Positions 40,428 to 50,731 are shown, counted from the first letter of the stretch. The stretch: DNA of 64,000 bases from Zunongwangia sp. ESRF-bin46 (GCA_002631855.1 NTLF01000004.1:1-64000); one strand, 5' to 3'. Notes: generated by a model not told the origin, from the sequence alone. Translations and numbers: made by a program.

Positions 40428-41119
40428 TTTTTAAAACTATATTTAAAGATCCAACTTAGGATTTTTACGCCGGCAAAGATAGCACCTTTTACGGTTCCTG
40501 AAACTTTTGAAACACCTATTCTATTCCTATAATTTACTGGTATTTCTTTATAAGAATAGTTTCGTTTTAAAGCCTTTAATTGCATCTCTACGGTCCATCC
40601 ATATGTTTTATCTTCCATATTTAGAAGAAGCAATTTATCATACTTTATAGCCCGAAACGGCCCAAGATCTGTAAATTTTGAGTTAAAGAAAAGCCGCATT
40701 AACGAAGTTGCTAACCAATTTCCAAACTTCTGCGGAAATGTCATAGAACCATCTTCTCTCAATTCTTTTACACGTGCCCCGATTACAAAATCGATATTTT
40801 CTTCAATAATAGGTGCAACAATTTTTGAAAGCTCTTCTGGATAGTCACTATAGTCGCCGTCCAAAAAAACAACAATATTAGGTTTAGGGTTTTGTCGGGC
40901 TATGTGGTCCATTCCTTTCAAGCAAGCGTAACCATATCCTCTTTTTTCTTCTGAAAGAACTGTGGCACCGGCTTTTTTTGCAACCGTTTCAGTTTCATCG
41001 GTAGAGTTATTACTAACAACAATGATTTCTGAAACTTGTTTAGGAACATCACCAATTACCTTGGCAATAGAACCGGCTTCGTTAAAAGCCGGAATAATAA
41101 CTTTTATAATTGGAGGCAT
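40424..41119 (-). CDS. GT2 glycosyltransferase (dolichyl-phosphate mannose synthase-like)
   Basis: VIIPAFNEAGSIAKVI, VVFLDGDYSDYPEEL. Confidence 0.86.
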   Translation of the reverse strand: MPPIIKVIIPAFNEAGSIAKVIGDVPKQVSEIIVVSNNSTDETETVAKKAGATVLSEEKRGYGYACLKGMDHIARQNPKPNIVVFLDGDYSDYPEELSKIVAPIIEENIDFVIGARVKELREDGSMTFPQKFGNWLATSLMRLFFNSKFTDLGPFRAIKYDKLLLLNMEDKTYGWTVEMQLKALKRNYSYKEIPVNYRNRIGVSKVSGTVKGAIFAGVKILSWIFKYSFKK

Positions 41120-41186
41120 GTAGATTTTAGGTTGAAAAAGGGTTTCTTTTAAGATTTGTAGCTGATTTTAATTTGTGTCAAAATTT

Positions 41187-43088
41187 TTATTTCCCATTTA
41201 CATATTCCATTAAATCTACATCATTCCCTAATAGGACTTCATTTCCTTCAATACGGCCTTTTCGTGGACCGTCTTCCAGTTTTAAAACACCACGTGGACA
41301 TACTGCAGAACAAATACCGCAGCCCACACACGAGCTTCGCACAATGTTTTCACCTTTTTGAGCGTAGGCTTTTACATCGATTCCCATTTCGCAATAGGTA
41401 GAACAGTTTCCGCAAGAGATACATTGTCCGCCATTTGTGGTAATTCTAAAACGTGAAAATAAACGTTGCTGAAATCCTAAAATCGCAGCCATCGGGCATC
41501 CAAAACGACACCAAACACGGCTTCCGAAGATAGGATAAAAACCAACCCCAATAACACCGCTAAACATGGCACCAATTAAAAAACCATAGGTTTGGCGCAA
41601 TTCATACGCATTAAAGAAAAATAGTTTTCCAGGTGTACTGAAATACGTGAACAATAAAATAGATGTTACCACTACAAAATATCCAATAGCACCATATTTA
41701 GCATCTTTTGCTAATTGTTCTCTTCTAAAAAGCATAACACCGCCAAAAACTAAGGTTAGCAACCCGATCACAAACCAAATGAAAAACTCTTTTGATATCC
41801 ACAAATTATCGAAAAATGAAGTTTCTACTCCATCATTAATTGTCAGGTATTCTTTTGAAGCAGAATCTACTAATAATGAAGCACTCAATCCGTTTTTTAA
41901 TCGAGTAAGGGCGATTTCATTTTCAGTTTCAGAAATAATATGAAAAGGAATATTAATTCCTTCAGTGGTTTCTAAAACTGGTGCTTTTTTCGAATCGGCT
42001 TTATTGATAAAAACCACCTGACTTGCGTTGGCTTTTTGTGCCGCCAAAATACGTTCGTTAATGGGTTTTCCATCTGGATCACTCATAAAAACGGTTTTGT
42101 TTTCCAGTCCGCTCCATTCACTTATAGATTGTGATTCGTTCCCCTGTAAATAACTAAACACAACCGCTGTAGTCATTACCGTAACAAATACCACTACACT
42201 GTGAACTACCCAGCGTTCCACCTTCCATGCGACCATGCGTTTGTCTGATAAATGACGAAAAGGGTCTCCAGCAGTTTCGGCCAAACCACCACAACCACAT
42301 ACCCATGAGCAATACCATCGTTTTCCGTATTTATAGGTTAAAATAGGTGTGATTACAAAAATGGAAAGGATTCCGAAGATGATCATAATCAACCCAACAT
42401 CGCCAGCACTTAAAAATTCATCTATCTTATAACCAGCAAAAAGCTCATAGTTAAGCGGCCAAATATTTTTAAAATCGTAATACGGTTGATTAAGGCGAAC
42501 TAAGATTTCAGGAATAATAAATGCAAAACTCAACTGAAAGAACATTACCGAAAAGGTTCTAATAACTTCATATCGGTTATGACGGTATTTCCAGATAAAC
42601 TTTATTCCGAAAGCTAAAATCGCCAAGGTATAAAGCGTTCCGTATAAAAACCATTGACTAGCTGGATTGCCACTTAAAAATTTACTCAAGGGATCGAATA
42701 ATGAAATCACCCCTGTGTTATCACCGTCTTTAACCAAACCTAGATACTGCGGAAACCAATACAACGCCACATAAAACAAGGTTAATGTCATACCTAATAT
42801 CCAACCCCAAAAACCACGTGATGATAGTGATTTAAAGTATACACCATTATTGCTTATCCCTTCGTGTTTACTTAAGTATTCTGCCCTAGAAAACCATATA
42901 GTACCTACTGCCATAGACAATAATGAAACACTCAACCACAACGTTTTATTCGGAAAATTGACATTAAATAATGCTACAAATAACACTAACAGACCAGCTA
43001 AACCTATAAAGCTTGCTATTTTTTGTTGGGTATTAATTGTTTTTGGTGGTTCGCCTGTTAGGCTCATATTACGTTGAAAAGTACTCAT
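41187..43088 (-). CDS. Membrane 4Fe-4S polyferredoxin (NapH/NosR C-terminal-like)
   Basis: YCSWVCGCGG, WCRFGCPMAAILG, CISCGNCSTYCEMG, CVGCGICSAVCPRG; several TMs. Confidence 0.82.
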   Translation of the reverse strand: MSTFQRNMSLTGEPPKTINTQQKIASFIGLAGLLVLFVALFNVNFPNKTLWLSVSLLSMAVGTIWFSRAEYLSKHEGISNNGVYFKSLSSRGFWGWILGMTLTLFYVALYWFPQYLGLVKDGDNTGVISLFDPLSKFLSGNPASQWFLYGTLYTLAILAFGIKFIWKYRHNRYEVIRTFSVMFFQLSFAFIIPEILVRLNQPYYDFKNIWPLNYELFAGYKIDEFLSAGDVGLIMIIFGILSIFVITPILTYKYGKRWYCSWVCGCGGLAETAGDPFRHLSDKRMVAWKVERWVVHSVVVFVTVMTTAVVFSYLQGNESQSISEWSGLENKTVFMSDPDGKPINERILAAQKANASQVVFINKADSKKAPVLETTEGINIPFHIISETENEIALTRLKNGLSASLLVDSASKEYLTINDGVETSFFDNLWISKEFFIWFVIGLLTLVFGGVMLFRREQLAKDAKYGAIGYFVVVTSILLFTYFSTPGKLFFFNAYELRQTYGFLIGAMFSGVIGVGFYPIFGSRVWCRFGCPMAAILGFQQRLFSRFRITTNGGQCISCGNCSTYCEMGIDVKAYAQKGENIVRSSCVGCGICSAVCPRGVLKLEDGPRKGRIEGNEVLLGNDVDLMEYVNGK

Positions 43089-43092
43089 AAGG

Positions 43093-44400
43093 TTATGCAG
43101 TTACAGGTTGTTGATTTTTATAAGCTGAAAGAATTTCTTTTTCATATTTTCTATAAAATTCAGGATCAAAATTGGCTTGTTTTAAATGTTTTATCACATA
43201 ATCGACGTCTCTATTTTCATTAAGCCAACGGTCAAAAACTTCGTGACGCATTCGTATTCCGAAGGTGTTTATTCCTAAAAATTGTTTGTTTTCTGTATGG
43301 TAAGAAACGGTAATACATCTAAGATCGCTCTTACACTTCCAATGAAATTGCGCTTCAGAATCTTTTCGTCTATCTTTGGGTTGCACCCAACCATAGGTTT
43401 GATATTCTATGTCGAAAAATTTGGCACTGTTAAACCAGTTCCCAGGGTTATACTCCCAAGGGTTACCACAAATAGTTTGTGCAAGCGTTTCGCCCATAAT
43501 CCGACCTGTGTACCATACTGCTTCAACTGGTGGGCGGTTTCCAATTGGTTCACGTTGTTGAGCACAATCACCGATTGCATAGACGTCTTTTACACTGGTT
43601 TCCAATTTCCGGTTAACTAAAACACCTTTATCGGTTTCAATCCCTGAATCTTTTAAAAATGTGATATTCGGTTTTACTCCGGTTGTAATCCCAACCACCT
43701 TGCATGGAATTTCTTCACCAGTTTCTTTTATAACAACGGCTCGTACGTTTCCGTTTTCATCATCTAAAATTTTATCGAGATTAGTTTCGTGACGGATATC
43801 AACGCCATGTGATTGAATGTGGCGTGATAACATTTCTGCTTCAGGTTTTGGTAAAGCGCTAGTCCAAAAAGCATCTTCGCGAACCAGCATAGTCACTTCA
43901 ATTCCCCGGGTGCGAAGCATTTCAGCCATTTCTACACCTATTAATCCGCCGCCTACTATAACCGCATTAGGGCACTCTTTTTTATTGGGTGCGTTTTTTT
44001 CTAATTTTTCTAAATCTTGCTTGGTCACTAAACCTTGCACACCGTTTAAATCGAGCCCTTCCCACCCAAATGTATTGGTAGTAGAACCAGAAGCGATAAT
44101 CAATTTATCGTAATGCATAGCATCTCCTTCAGCAAAATGAAGTGTTTTAGCATCTGTATCAACTTTTTCTACGTAAGCATTTTTGAGGTTTAAATCATTT
44201 TTCTTCCAGAAATAGCTTTCGTATGGTTCAATATCCCACCAGCGCATATGGCCCATATACACATACATGAGAGCCGTTCGGGAAAAAAAATAATCTGCTT
44301 CAGCAGAAATAAGTGTGATTTTTTTATCAGATTCTTTTCGGATATGTCGAGCCGCCGTAACGCCCGCAATGCCATTTCCAATAATAACGATATGTTCCAT
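43093..44400 (-). CDS. NAD(P)/FAD-dependent oxidoreductase (NirB/rubredoxin reductase-like)
   Basis: IVIIGNGIAGVTAARHIR, AVIVGGGLIGVEMAEMLR, DVYAIGDCAQ. Confidence 0.87.
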   Translation of the reverse strand: MEHIVIIGNGIAGVTAARHIRKESDKKITLISAEADYFFSRTALMYVYMGHMRWWDIEPYESYFWKKNDLNLKNAYVEKVDTDAKTLHFAEGDAMHYDKLIIASGSTTNTFGWEGLDLNGVQGLVTKQDLEKLEKNAPNKKECPNAVIVGGGLIGVEMAEMLRTRGIEVTMLVREDAFWTSALPKPEAEMLSRHIQSHGVDIRHETNLDKILDDENGNVRAVVIKETGEEIPCKVVGITTGVKPNITFLKDSGIETDKGVLVNRKLETSVKDVYAIGDCAQQREPIGNRPPVEAVWYTGRIMGETLAQTICGNPWEYNPGNWFNSAKFFDIEYQTYGWVQPKDRRKDSEAQFHWKCKSDLRCITVSYHTENKQFLGINTFGIRMRHEVFDRWLNENRDVDYVIKHLKQANFDPEFYRKYEKEILSAYKNQQPVTA

Positions 44401-44545
44401 AGAAAGAGAAGTATTGCTTTTATGTCGTACTTAAATGTACGCAATTACATGCAAAACAGATTACAAATTAAAATAAGGGACAAATTAACTTGTGCTATTT
44501 GTAAGTTTTACTGAAACCAAGACGACTTAGAATGCGTAAATTATT

Positions 44546-45265
44546 ATGATGAAACATTTTATATTCCTTTTTGCAACGATACTGTTATTCAATACATCAA
44601 CTGGGTTTTCACAATCGACAGAGGCCTTCTTCAATGAAGCTGATATGTTTTTTAAAACCTATGTTTCCAACGGAAAAGTTGATTATAAAAGCATTGAAAA
44701 AAATCCTGAAAAATTAAATCGCTTACTTGATCAAGCTGCAAAGATTTCTGTTTCTACTTCTGAAGAAAAAAACTATCAAGCTTTTTGGATTAATACTTAC
44801 AATCTTGCGGTGATAAAAGGAATAGTTGACAATTACCCTATTGAATCACCATTAGATAAAGACGGTTTTTTTGAAAGGATAAAATACAACTTAGGCGGAA
44901 CATCGCTAACCTTAAACGATATTGAAAACAAAAAGCTTCGCGCTAATTTTGACGAACCGCGCTTTCATTTTGTGTTGGTCTGTGGTGCAAAAGGATGCCC
45001 GCCCATTATTGCTAAAGCCTATAAACCTTCAAAATTAGAGGAACAATTACAGAAACAGACTGTAAAAGCTTTGAATAATCCTTCATTCATTAAAGTTTCA
45101 GAAAATGAAGTCGCTATTTCTGAAATTTTTAAGTGGTACAAAGAAGATTTTGTGAAAAATGGACAAACAGAAATTGACTTTTTAAACCACTTCCGAAAAG
45201 AAAAGATTCCTTCCAATTTTAAAGTCTCTTATTACCCTTACAATTGGCAATTAAACCAAAAGTAA
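44546..45265 (+). CDS. DUF547 domain secreted protein
   Basis: Signal peptide; KNYQAFWINTYNLAVIKGIVDNYP, EPRFHFVLVCGAKGCPPI. Confidence 0.82.
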   Translation: MMKHFIFLFATILLFNTSTGFSQSTEAFFNEADMFFKTYVSNGKVDYKSIEKNPEKLNRLLDQAAKISVSTSEEKNYQAFWINTYNLAVIKGIVDNYPIESPLDKDGFFERIKYNLGGTSLTLNDIENKKLRANFDEPRFHFVLVCGAKGCPPIIAKAYKPSKLEEQLQKQTVKALNNPSFIKVSENEVAISEIFKWYKEDFVKNGQTEIDFLNHFRKEKIPSNFKVSYYPYNWQLNQK

Positions 45266-45323
45266 TTAGTACGGTCTAATTTTTTAAACTATTTTCAGTT
45301 TTGAAATAGTTGTCAATCACTCT

Positions 45324-46325
45324 ATGAAAAATTACTTGTTAGTTCTAATTCTGTTATTTGTCGTAGCCAGCCATGCGCAAGACACTAAAATTAATGGCAT
45401 TAGCTTTGTTGCATCTCGTGATTCAGTATCCCTTAAACACACAGCTCCACTTTTGCAAATAAACGCTAATTATGCAGCGGTAATGCCTTTTGGGTTTATT
45501 GAAAGTTTGGACCACCCTGAACTATTATACAGTACAGACCGACAATGGTATGGCGAGACAATTAAAGGTGCCAAACAATACATTAACAAGCTACAGCAAA
45601 ATAATATTAACGTCATGCTGAAGCCACAAATTTGGATTAGAAAAGGTGAGTTTACCGGGCATCTTGCTATGTCTTCGGAAAAAGATTGGAAAATATTAGA
45701 AACTTCATACCGCAATTTTATACTCGATTTTGCTCGTCTTGCTGAAGAAACCAATGTGCCCATTTTATGTATTGGCACAGAACTGGAACAGTTTATAATG
45801 CAACGTCCAACATTTTGGAATCAATTGATTTCTGAGATAAAACGTATCTATAGTGGTAAGTTGACCTATGCCGCCAATTGGGATGAATATACCAAGGTTC
45901 CATTCTGGGATCAATTAGATTTTATTGGTGTAGATGCGTATTTTCCTATTTCTAAAGTAAAAACTCCAACATTACAAGAAGCCAAAAAAGGATGGCAAAA
46001 GTGGAAGAATGAAATGAAAACTGTTTCAGAAAAACACAATAAAAAAATACTGTTTACTGAATACGGTTACAGAAACACAGACTTTGCCGGAAAAGAGCCT
46101 TGGCACAGTGGCAGAGAGCAGAAAAGTATAAATCACGACAACCAAGGCACGTTGCTAACCGCCCTTTTTGAAGAGGTTTGGCAAGAACCATGGATGGCCG
46201 GTGGTTTTTTATGGAAATGGTTTATTGACCATGAAAATTCTGGTGGTGGATTGAACAATCAATTTACCGTTCAAAACAAACCGTCTCAATTAGTGCTGCA
46301 ATATTATTATTCTATTTACGAATAA
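45324..46325 (+). CDS. Secreted TIM-barrel glycoside hydrolase-like protein (GH113-like)
   Basis: Signal peptide; VMLKPQIWIRKGEF, ILCIGTELEQF, FIGVDAYFPIS, ILFTEYGYR. Confidence 0.72.
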   Translation: MKNYLLVLILLFVVASHAQDTKINGISFVASRDSVSLKHTAPLLQINANYAAVMPFGFIESLDHPELLYSTDRQWYGETIKGAKQYINKLQQNNINVMLKPQIWIRKGEFTGHLAMSSEKDWKILETSYRNFILDFARLAEETNVPILCIGTELEQFIMQRPTFWNQLISEIKRIYSGKLTYAANWDEYTKVPFWDQLDFIGVDAYFPISKVKTPTLQEAKKGWQKWKNEMKTVSEKHNKKILFTEYGYRNTDFAGKEPWHSGREQKSINHDNQGTLLTALFEEVWQEPWMAGGFLWKWFIDHENSGGGLNNQFTVQNKPSQLVLQYYYSIYE

Positions 46326-46327
46326 TA

Positions 46328-46762
46328 TTACCGCTTTTCTTTCATCACTTTTAAGTATTCTTCGGCAATAGAAATTTTTTGCTTCTCTGTAAAAACTTTA
46401 CCCGCTAATTGAAAAAAGGTGTGCTCTTCATCCTCTAAATGGTGTTCTACTTTCTCGCAAAGTTGTTTGGCGTGCACTAACCAACCAGGCGAATCTAAAT
46501 CGGTATCATCGATTTTTTCAATTAACTCGTCCATTTCATGATGCTCTGCTATTCCATGGCGAGCATGTTCTTGCATCATATCGTTTTGAATAAGTGGGGT
46601 ATAAAAAGTACGCTCCTCAGCGTCTGCATGAACTTGCAGTTCGTGTTTCAGTTTTTCCCACATTTCTTTTCGGCCCTTACTGTCGCCAGATGTGGAAGTA
46701 ACTAGTTTGCACAATTCACGTTGTTTGTCGTGGTCTTTTCTAATCGCTTCAAAAATGTTCAT
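46328..46762 (-). CDS. Hemerythrin-like HHE domain protein
   Basis: IRKDHDKQRELC, HADAEERTFYTPL, HHEMDELI, HHLEDEEHTFF; Met at 46762 preferred. Confidence 0.82.
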   Translation of the reverse strand: MNIFEAIRKDHDKQRELCKLVTSTSGDSKGRKEMWEKLKHELQVHADAEERTFYTPLIQNDMMQEHARHGIAEHHEMDELIEKIDDTDLDSPGWLVHAKQLCEKVEHHLEDEEHTFFQLAGKVFTEKQKISIAEEYLKVMKEKR

Positions 46763-46882
46763 AGTTGTTTTTTTTGGTTTTGTATCCTCAAAATACAACC
46801 AACTAAAATGTTTCAGTGTTTAGAAAATCATAAAATTTTTAGTGAATACGCTTGAAAGGGTAAAGCAAACATTTTAGAAAAG

Positions 46883-47650
46883 TTACTTTTCTATAAACGC
46901 TTCTCTTGGCGACTCGATAGTGACATTCTCGTTCTGCTTCTTTTTATTGTTCCGTAAGTGTTTACAATAGTAAGCAAACAGTTGATCTGCATCGGCACCC
47001 AACCATTTTTTAATGTAGATGGTCCAAAAGTGATATTGTACATACCAAACGCCTTTTTCGCGGTACAATCGTGCTGAGGAAGTCAGTTTTTTATTGATGA
47101 CTACAAACGTGTTGCGTTCGTACAACTCATTTATAAGGATGTTGTCTTCGTAAATAATATAAGTTTCATCGTAGCCCCCTATTTCATCGAACAATTCACG
47201 GGTAATAAATTGGCTTTGGTCACCACCTCGGCATGCGCGCCAACTGAATTTTGTGAGCCAACTAGCCAAACGCAACCACCAATGGTTACTGTCAAATTGC
47301 ATCCTAAAACACCCTGCAGGATTTCCTTTTTCTACTTCGGAAATAATTAATTCGTCAAAATTTTTAGGGGGAAAGGAATCTGCGTGTAAGAAGTAAAGGA
47401 TTGACCCCGTAGCGTTTTTTGCTCCGGCGTTTAACTGTTTTCCGCGTCCTTTTTCCGAAGAAATAAGCTGTATTCCTATTTCAGGTTTAACTTCAAAATT
47501 TTTTATCAATTGTTGTGTACCATCTGTGCTTCCACCATCTACGACGGTAATTTCAGCAAGATTTTTAGGCGTAACATTTTCTACTAAATGCTGTAACAGC
47601 TTTTCAATGGAAGACGCTTCGTTTAATACGGGGATAACAATACTAATCAT
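46883..47650 (-). CDS. GT2 glycosyltransferase resembling the TIGR04283 (arsenosugar-associated) family
   Basis: ISIVIPVLNEASSIEKLL, VVDGGSTDGT, SSEKGRGKQLNAGAKNATGSILYFLHADS, RACRGGDQSQFI. Confidence 0.8.
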   Translation of the reverse strand: MISIVIPVLNEASSIEKLLQHLVENVTPKNLAEITVVDGGSTDGTQQLIKNFEVKPEIGIQLISSEKGRGKQLNAGAKNATGSILYFLHADSFPPKNFDELIISEVEKGNPAGCFRMQFDSNHWWLRLASWLTKFSWRACRGGDQSQFITRELFDEIGGYDETYIIYEDNILINELYERNTFVVINKKLTSSARLYREKGVWYVQYHFWTIYIKKWLGADADQLFAYYCKHLRNNKKKQNENVTIESPREAFIEK

Positions 47651-47674
47651 ACGCTAAACTTACGAAATAAATAA

Positions 47675-47693
47675 CCCGGAAGTTTTATCCGGG
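47675..47693 (-). terminator. Hairpin downstream of DUF547 gene
   Basis: CCCGGA-agtttta-TCCGGG. Confidence 0.45.
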
Positions 47694-47713
47694 CTATATT
47701 CCTTTAAAAAATA

Positions 47714-48517
47714 TTATTTCTGTTCGTTTAGCTTCCAGTTGTAATCTTTGTACTGTAACTCAACCCTAGGGTTGATTTCAGTATCGCTATATTTATTTAT
47801 AAATCCAATAACATCTTTATTTCCATTAACGGTATAATCTTTTGCATACCATTTAAAAATAGAAGACACTTTTGGGGTATTTGCAGTGATTTCGTTTTTA
47901 TCGCTGTTTATAAATTCGCGAGTTACTTCATCTAACTGTTCATTTATTTTTGAAGCAGTAAAAGCCTCATCCAATAGTTTTGGGCACGAAATTGAAGCAC
48001 AGTTAATAGCAAAATGAATACGAGGTTCATCCATTTTACGAAGGATGCCGTTTTCAATTCCTCCTAATGACAATTCACGATCTCCAACAGGTACAAACCC
48101 TTTCGTAAAGGCGCCATCAATATCTTGTATGCTTTCAGTTGGGTAATTATTTAAAATTAAATCTACCGTATAAGCGTTGTATAAATTAATGTAAAACGCT
48201 AATAGTTCTTGAACGCTCCAAGCATCGGTTGGTTCTGTAGAAGATAATTTCTGAAGGTATTTATTCAATGCTTCTCTATCATTTTTAAAGCCTTTGTAAT
48301 CGACCATCCCTTTTGAATCTACATGCTTTTTCAACAATTTGTCCCAAGCAGAGTGATCAAAATTAACTGCAGAATTTGCCGTGGTTGAAGTTAAATCACC
48401 TTCCACTTTTTTAGTGGGTTGGCCTTGGCTGGTCAATCCTGCTGCTGAAGTTAAGTTGCAGCTTACCAATGAAACAGAAATAAATAATAGTGTAAAAACT
48501 TTAAGTATAGATTTCAT
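47714..48517 (-). CDS. DUF547 domain lipoprotein
   Basis: Lipobox SLVSCNL; ELLAFYINLYNAYTVDLILNNYPTESI, EPRIHFAINCASISCPKL. Confidence 0.83.
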   Translation of the reverse strand: MKSILKVFTLLFISVSLVSCNLTSAAGLTSQGQPTKKVEGDLTSTTANSAVNFDHSAWDKLLKKHVDSKGMVDYKGFKNDREALNKYLQKLSSTEPTDAWSVQELLAFYINLYNAYTVDLILNNYPTESIQDIDGAFTKGFVPVGDRELSLGGIENGILRKMDEPRIHFAINCASISCPKLLDEAFTASKINEQLDEVTREFINSDKNEITANTPKVSSIFKWYAKDYTVNGNKDVIGFINKYSDTEINPRVELQYKDYNWKLNEQK

Positions 48518-48553
48518 AATCTTTTGTGTTTATACCCATATATACGGGCTATA

Positions 48554-49438
48554 TTATTTTTTGGTTTTTATAGGATATATACTTTGATGAATGAATTGTT
48601 GAGGAAAGTGTTCATCACCGTCAAAGCCTAATTCAATATCCCTTCCGTCGTGCGGAATGTGGTTTGTACCAAAAAGATAATCCCAAATACTTAAACTAAG
48701 CCCGTAATTAACACCGTATTTAGTATGTTTTGGCAAAATTTTAGCGTGATGCCAAATATGCATCTTCGGGTTATTAAGCACATATTTTAAAATTCCGTAG
48801 TTCCATCCTAGGTTGGCGTGGTTAAGATGACCAATGGTCAAAGCAGTGAAATGGACAATTGCAACATCGGTTACATCAAACCCACCGATAATAGCCAATG
48901 GAATGTACAAAATGGACTTATAGACTACCGGTTCCATCCAATGGTAGCGCAAATGAGCCGCAAAACCCATTTCTTTTACGGAATGATGTACTTGATGGAA
49001 TTTCCAAAGTATAGGCACTCTATGCAGCAATCTATGGGTATTCCATTGCACAAAATCTGACACCAAGAAAAACACTAATAATCCTAATCCGTATGGTAAA
49101 GCATCAACGTTTAGTAATTCGAAGTCTGAAACTTGCAGCCCAATTAAACCGAGGATGTCATTAAAAAAAGCTTCGGCAGTGTTTGAGAGGAAGATGAGTA
49201 CAATCAGGTTCAACAAAAAGAAGTTGAAGAACATATAGAATGTATCCAGCCAAAAGTCTTTACGGAATACTTTCTGGTTTTTTCGCCACGGAAATAGCAA
49301 TTCTAACAACCAAACAACTACCGACACGATGATAAGTCCATAGAAATAGTTTTCCCAATGAAAACGGGTGATTTCATCCAACAAATAGTTGAAATACCCA
49401 ACATAAGAATCTTTAAATATCTGAATATATTTTTCCAT
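48554..49438 (-). CDS. Sterol desaturase/fatty acid hydroxylase family protein
   Basis: His boxes HRLLH, HQVHH, HIWHHAK; several TMs. Confidence 0.88.
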   Translation of the reverse strand: MEKYIQIFKDSYVGYFNYLLDEITRFHWENYFYGLIIVSVVVWLLELLFPWRKNQKVFRKDFWLDTFYMFFNFFLLNLIVLIFLSNTAEAFFNDILGLIGLQVSDFELLNVDALPYGLGLLVFFLVSDFVQWNTHRLLHRVPILWKFHQVHHSVKEMGFAAHLRYHWMEPVVYKSILYIPLAIIGGFDVTDVAIVHFTALTIGHLNHANLGWNYGILKYVLNNPKMHIWHHAKILPKHTKYGVNYGLSLSIWDYLFGTNHIPHDGRDIELGFDGDEHFPQQFIHQSIYPIKTKK

Positions 49439-49534
49439 AGCAATCTATCCTACTTGTCGGATTTGTGGGTGCAAAATTACAGATTGTAAAAGTAAATTGG
49501 GGATTGTGTATCTTTATATTTCTTTTCAATTCTT

Positions 49535-50251
49535 ATGAAAGAATATTATGTCTATATCCATCTAAACCCGAAAACCAATGAAATTTTTTACGTTGGTAAA
49601 GGAAAAGGAAATAGAAAATCATCTAAAGTTGGTCGAAATGAAAAGTGGAAAAAATATGTCTCTAATCTCACTGAACAATTTAAAATATTAATATTAAAAG
49701 AAAACTTAAGCGAGAAAGAAGCTCTTGAACTGGAAAGAAAAGTAATTAGCAAAATCGATTGGCATTATGATGATTTAACAACAAACATAACTGACTCCCT
49801 GCCTAATTTTGAAGGTGGGCCGGCAATTCAAATAGTTTTTAAAGATTCAAAAGAACTAATAAAATCAGAGGAATTTAAACCAAATTTTAAATTCCAAAAC
49901 TTAAGCGATTCAGAAATAATTTCAACTTTATTAAACTTTCCAAATGAGTTATCACTTAATAAAATAATTATAGAATTTGAAAATCAATGTGAGTTTTTCC
50001 ACGATAATTACGATGAATTAGAGAATGCTGACGAAGACATATTTTATGACATCGAATGTATAATTGACTCAATTGAGGATTTATTGGTAGAATATAAAAG
50101 CTCGAATAAAAGCAATATCATTGAATTTATTACGGAACTAAAACGTGAAAGAGTTGAGATAGAAATGATTCAAGAAGAAAAACCAAAAGGAAAACAAAAA
50201 CAATTTTTAAGTAATTTAACCAAATGGATTGATAGTTTGGTCGAAAATTAA
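49535..50251 (+). CDS. GIY-YIG nuclease domain-like protein
   Basis: N-terminal YYVYIHLNPKTNEIFYVGKGKGNRK. Confidence 0.7.
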   Translation: MKEYYVYIHLNPKTNEIFYVGKGKGNRKSSKVGRNEKWKKYVSNLTEQFKILILKENLSEKEALELERKVISKIDWHYDDLTTNITDSLPNFEGGPAIQIVFKDSKELIKSEEFKPNFKFQNLSDSEIISTLLNFPNELSLNKIIIEFENQCEFFHDNYDELENADEDIFYDIECIIDSIEDLLVEYKSSNKSNIIEFITELKRERVEIEMIQEEKPKGKQKQFLSNLTKWIDSLVEN

Positions 50252-50301
50252 CTACTCAAAAAAATATCAACACTGAATTTATTACCATTAAACCCTATCC
50301 A

Positions 50302-50730
50302 ATGAAAAAGTTACTATTCCTAATTACTATATTCACCCTAACCGCATCCTTTGCCCAAACCGAAGCCGAAGACAAAGCCGCTATTTTAAACGTCATGAAA
50401 GCCCAAGAAAAAGCATGGTCCAATAACGACCTAGAAGGTTTTATGCAAGGCTATTGGAAAAGTGATTCTTTAAAATTTTATGGCAGTAACGGACTCACCA
50501 AAGGTTGGCAACAAACGCTAGACAACTATAAAAAAGGATATCCAACGAAAGAACATTCTGGTACGTTGAACTTTAAAATCAATGACATTTCAAAAATTAG
50601 TGACGACAGTTATTGGGTAATGGGCGAATACTTTCTAAAACGAAACGTAGGCGATGCCAATGGGGTGTTTATGATCATCTTTAAAAAAATAAATGGTGAA
50701 TGGAAAATTGTAGCAGATACGAGTTGTTGA
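50302..50730 (+). CDS. SnoaL/NTF2-like secreted protein (DUF4440-like)
   Basis: Signal peptide; ILNVMKAQEKAWSNNDLEGFMQGYW. Confidence 0.75.
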   Translation: MKKLLFLITIFTLTASFAQTEAEDKAAILNVMKAQEKAWSNNDLEGFMQGYWKSDSLKFYGSNGLTKGWQQTLDNYKKGYPTKEHSGTLNFKINDISKISDDSYWVMGEYFLKRNVGDANGVFMIIFKKINGEWKIVADTSC

Positions 50731-50731
50731 T

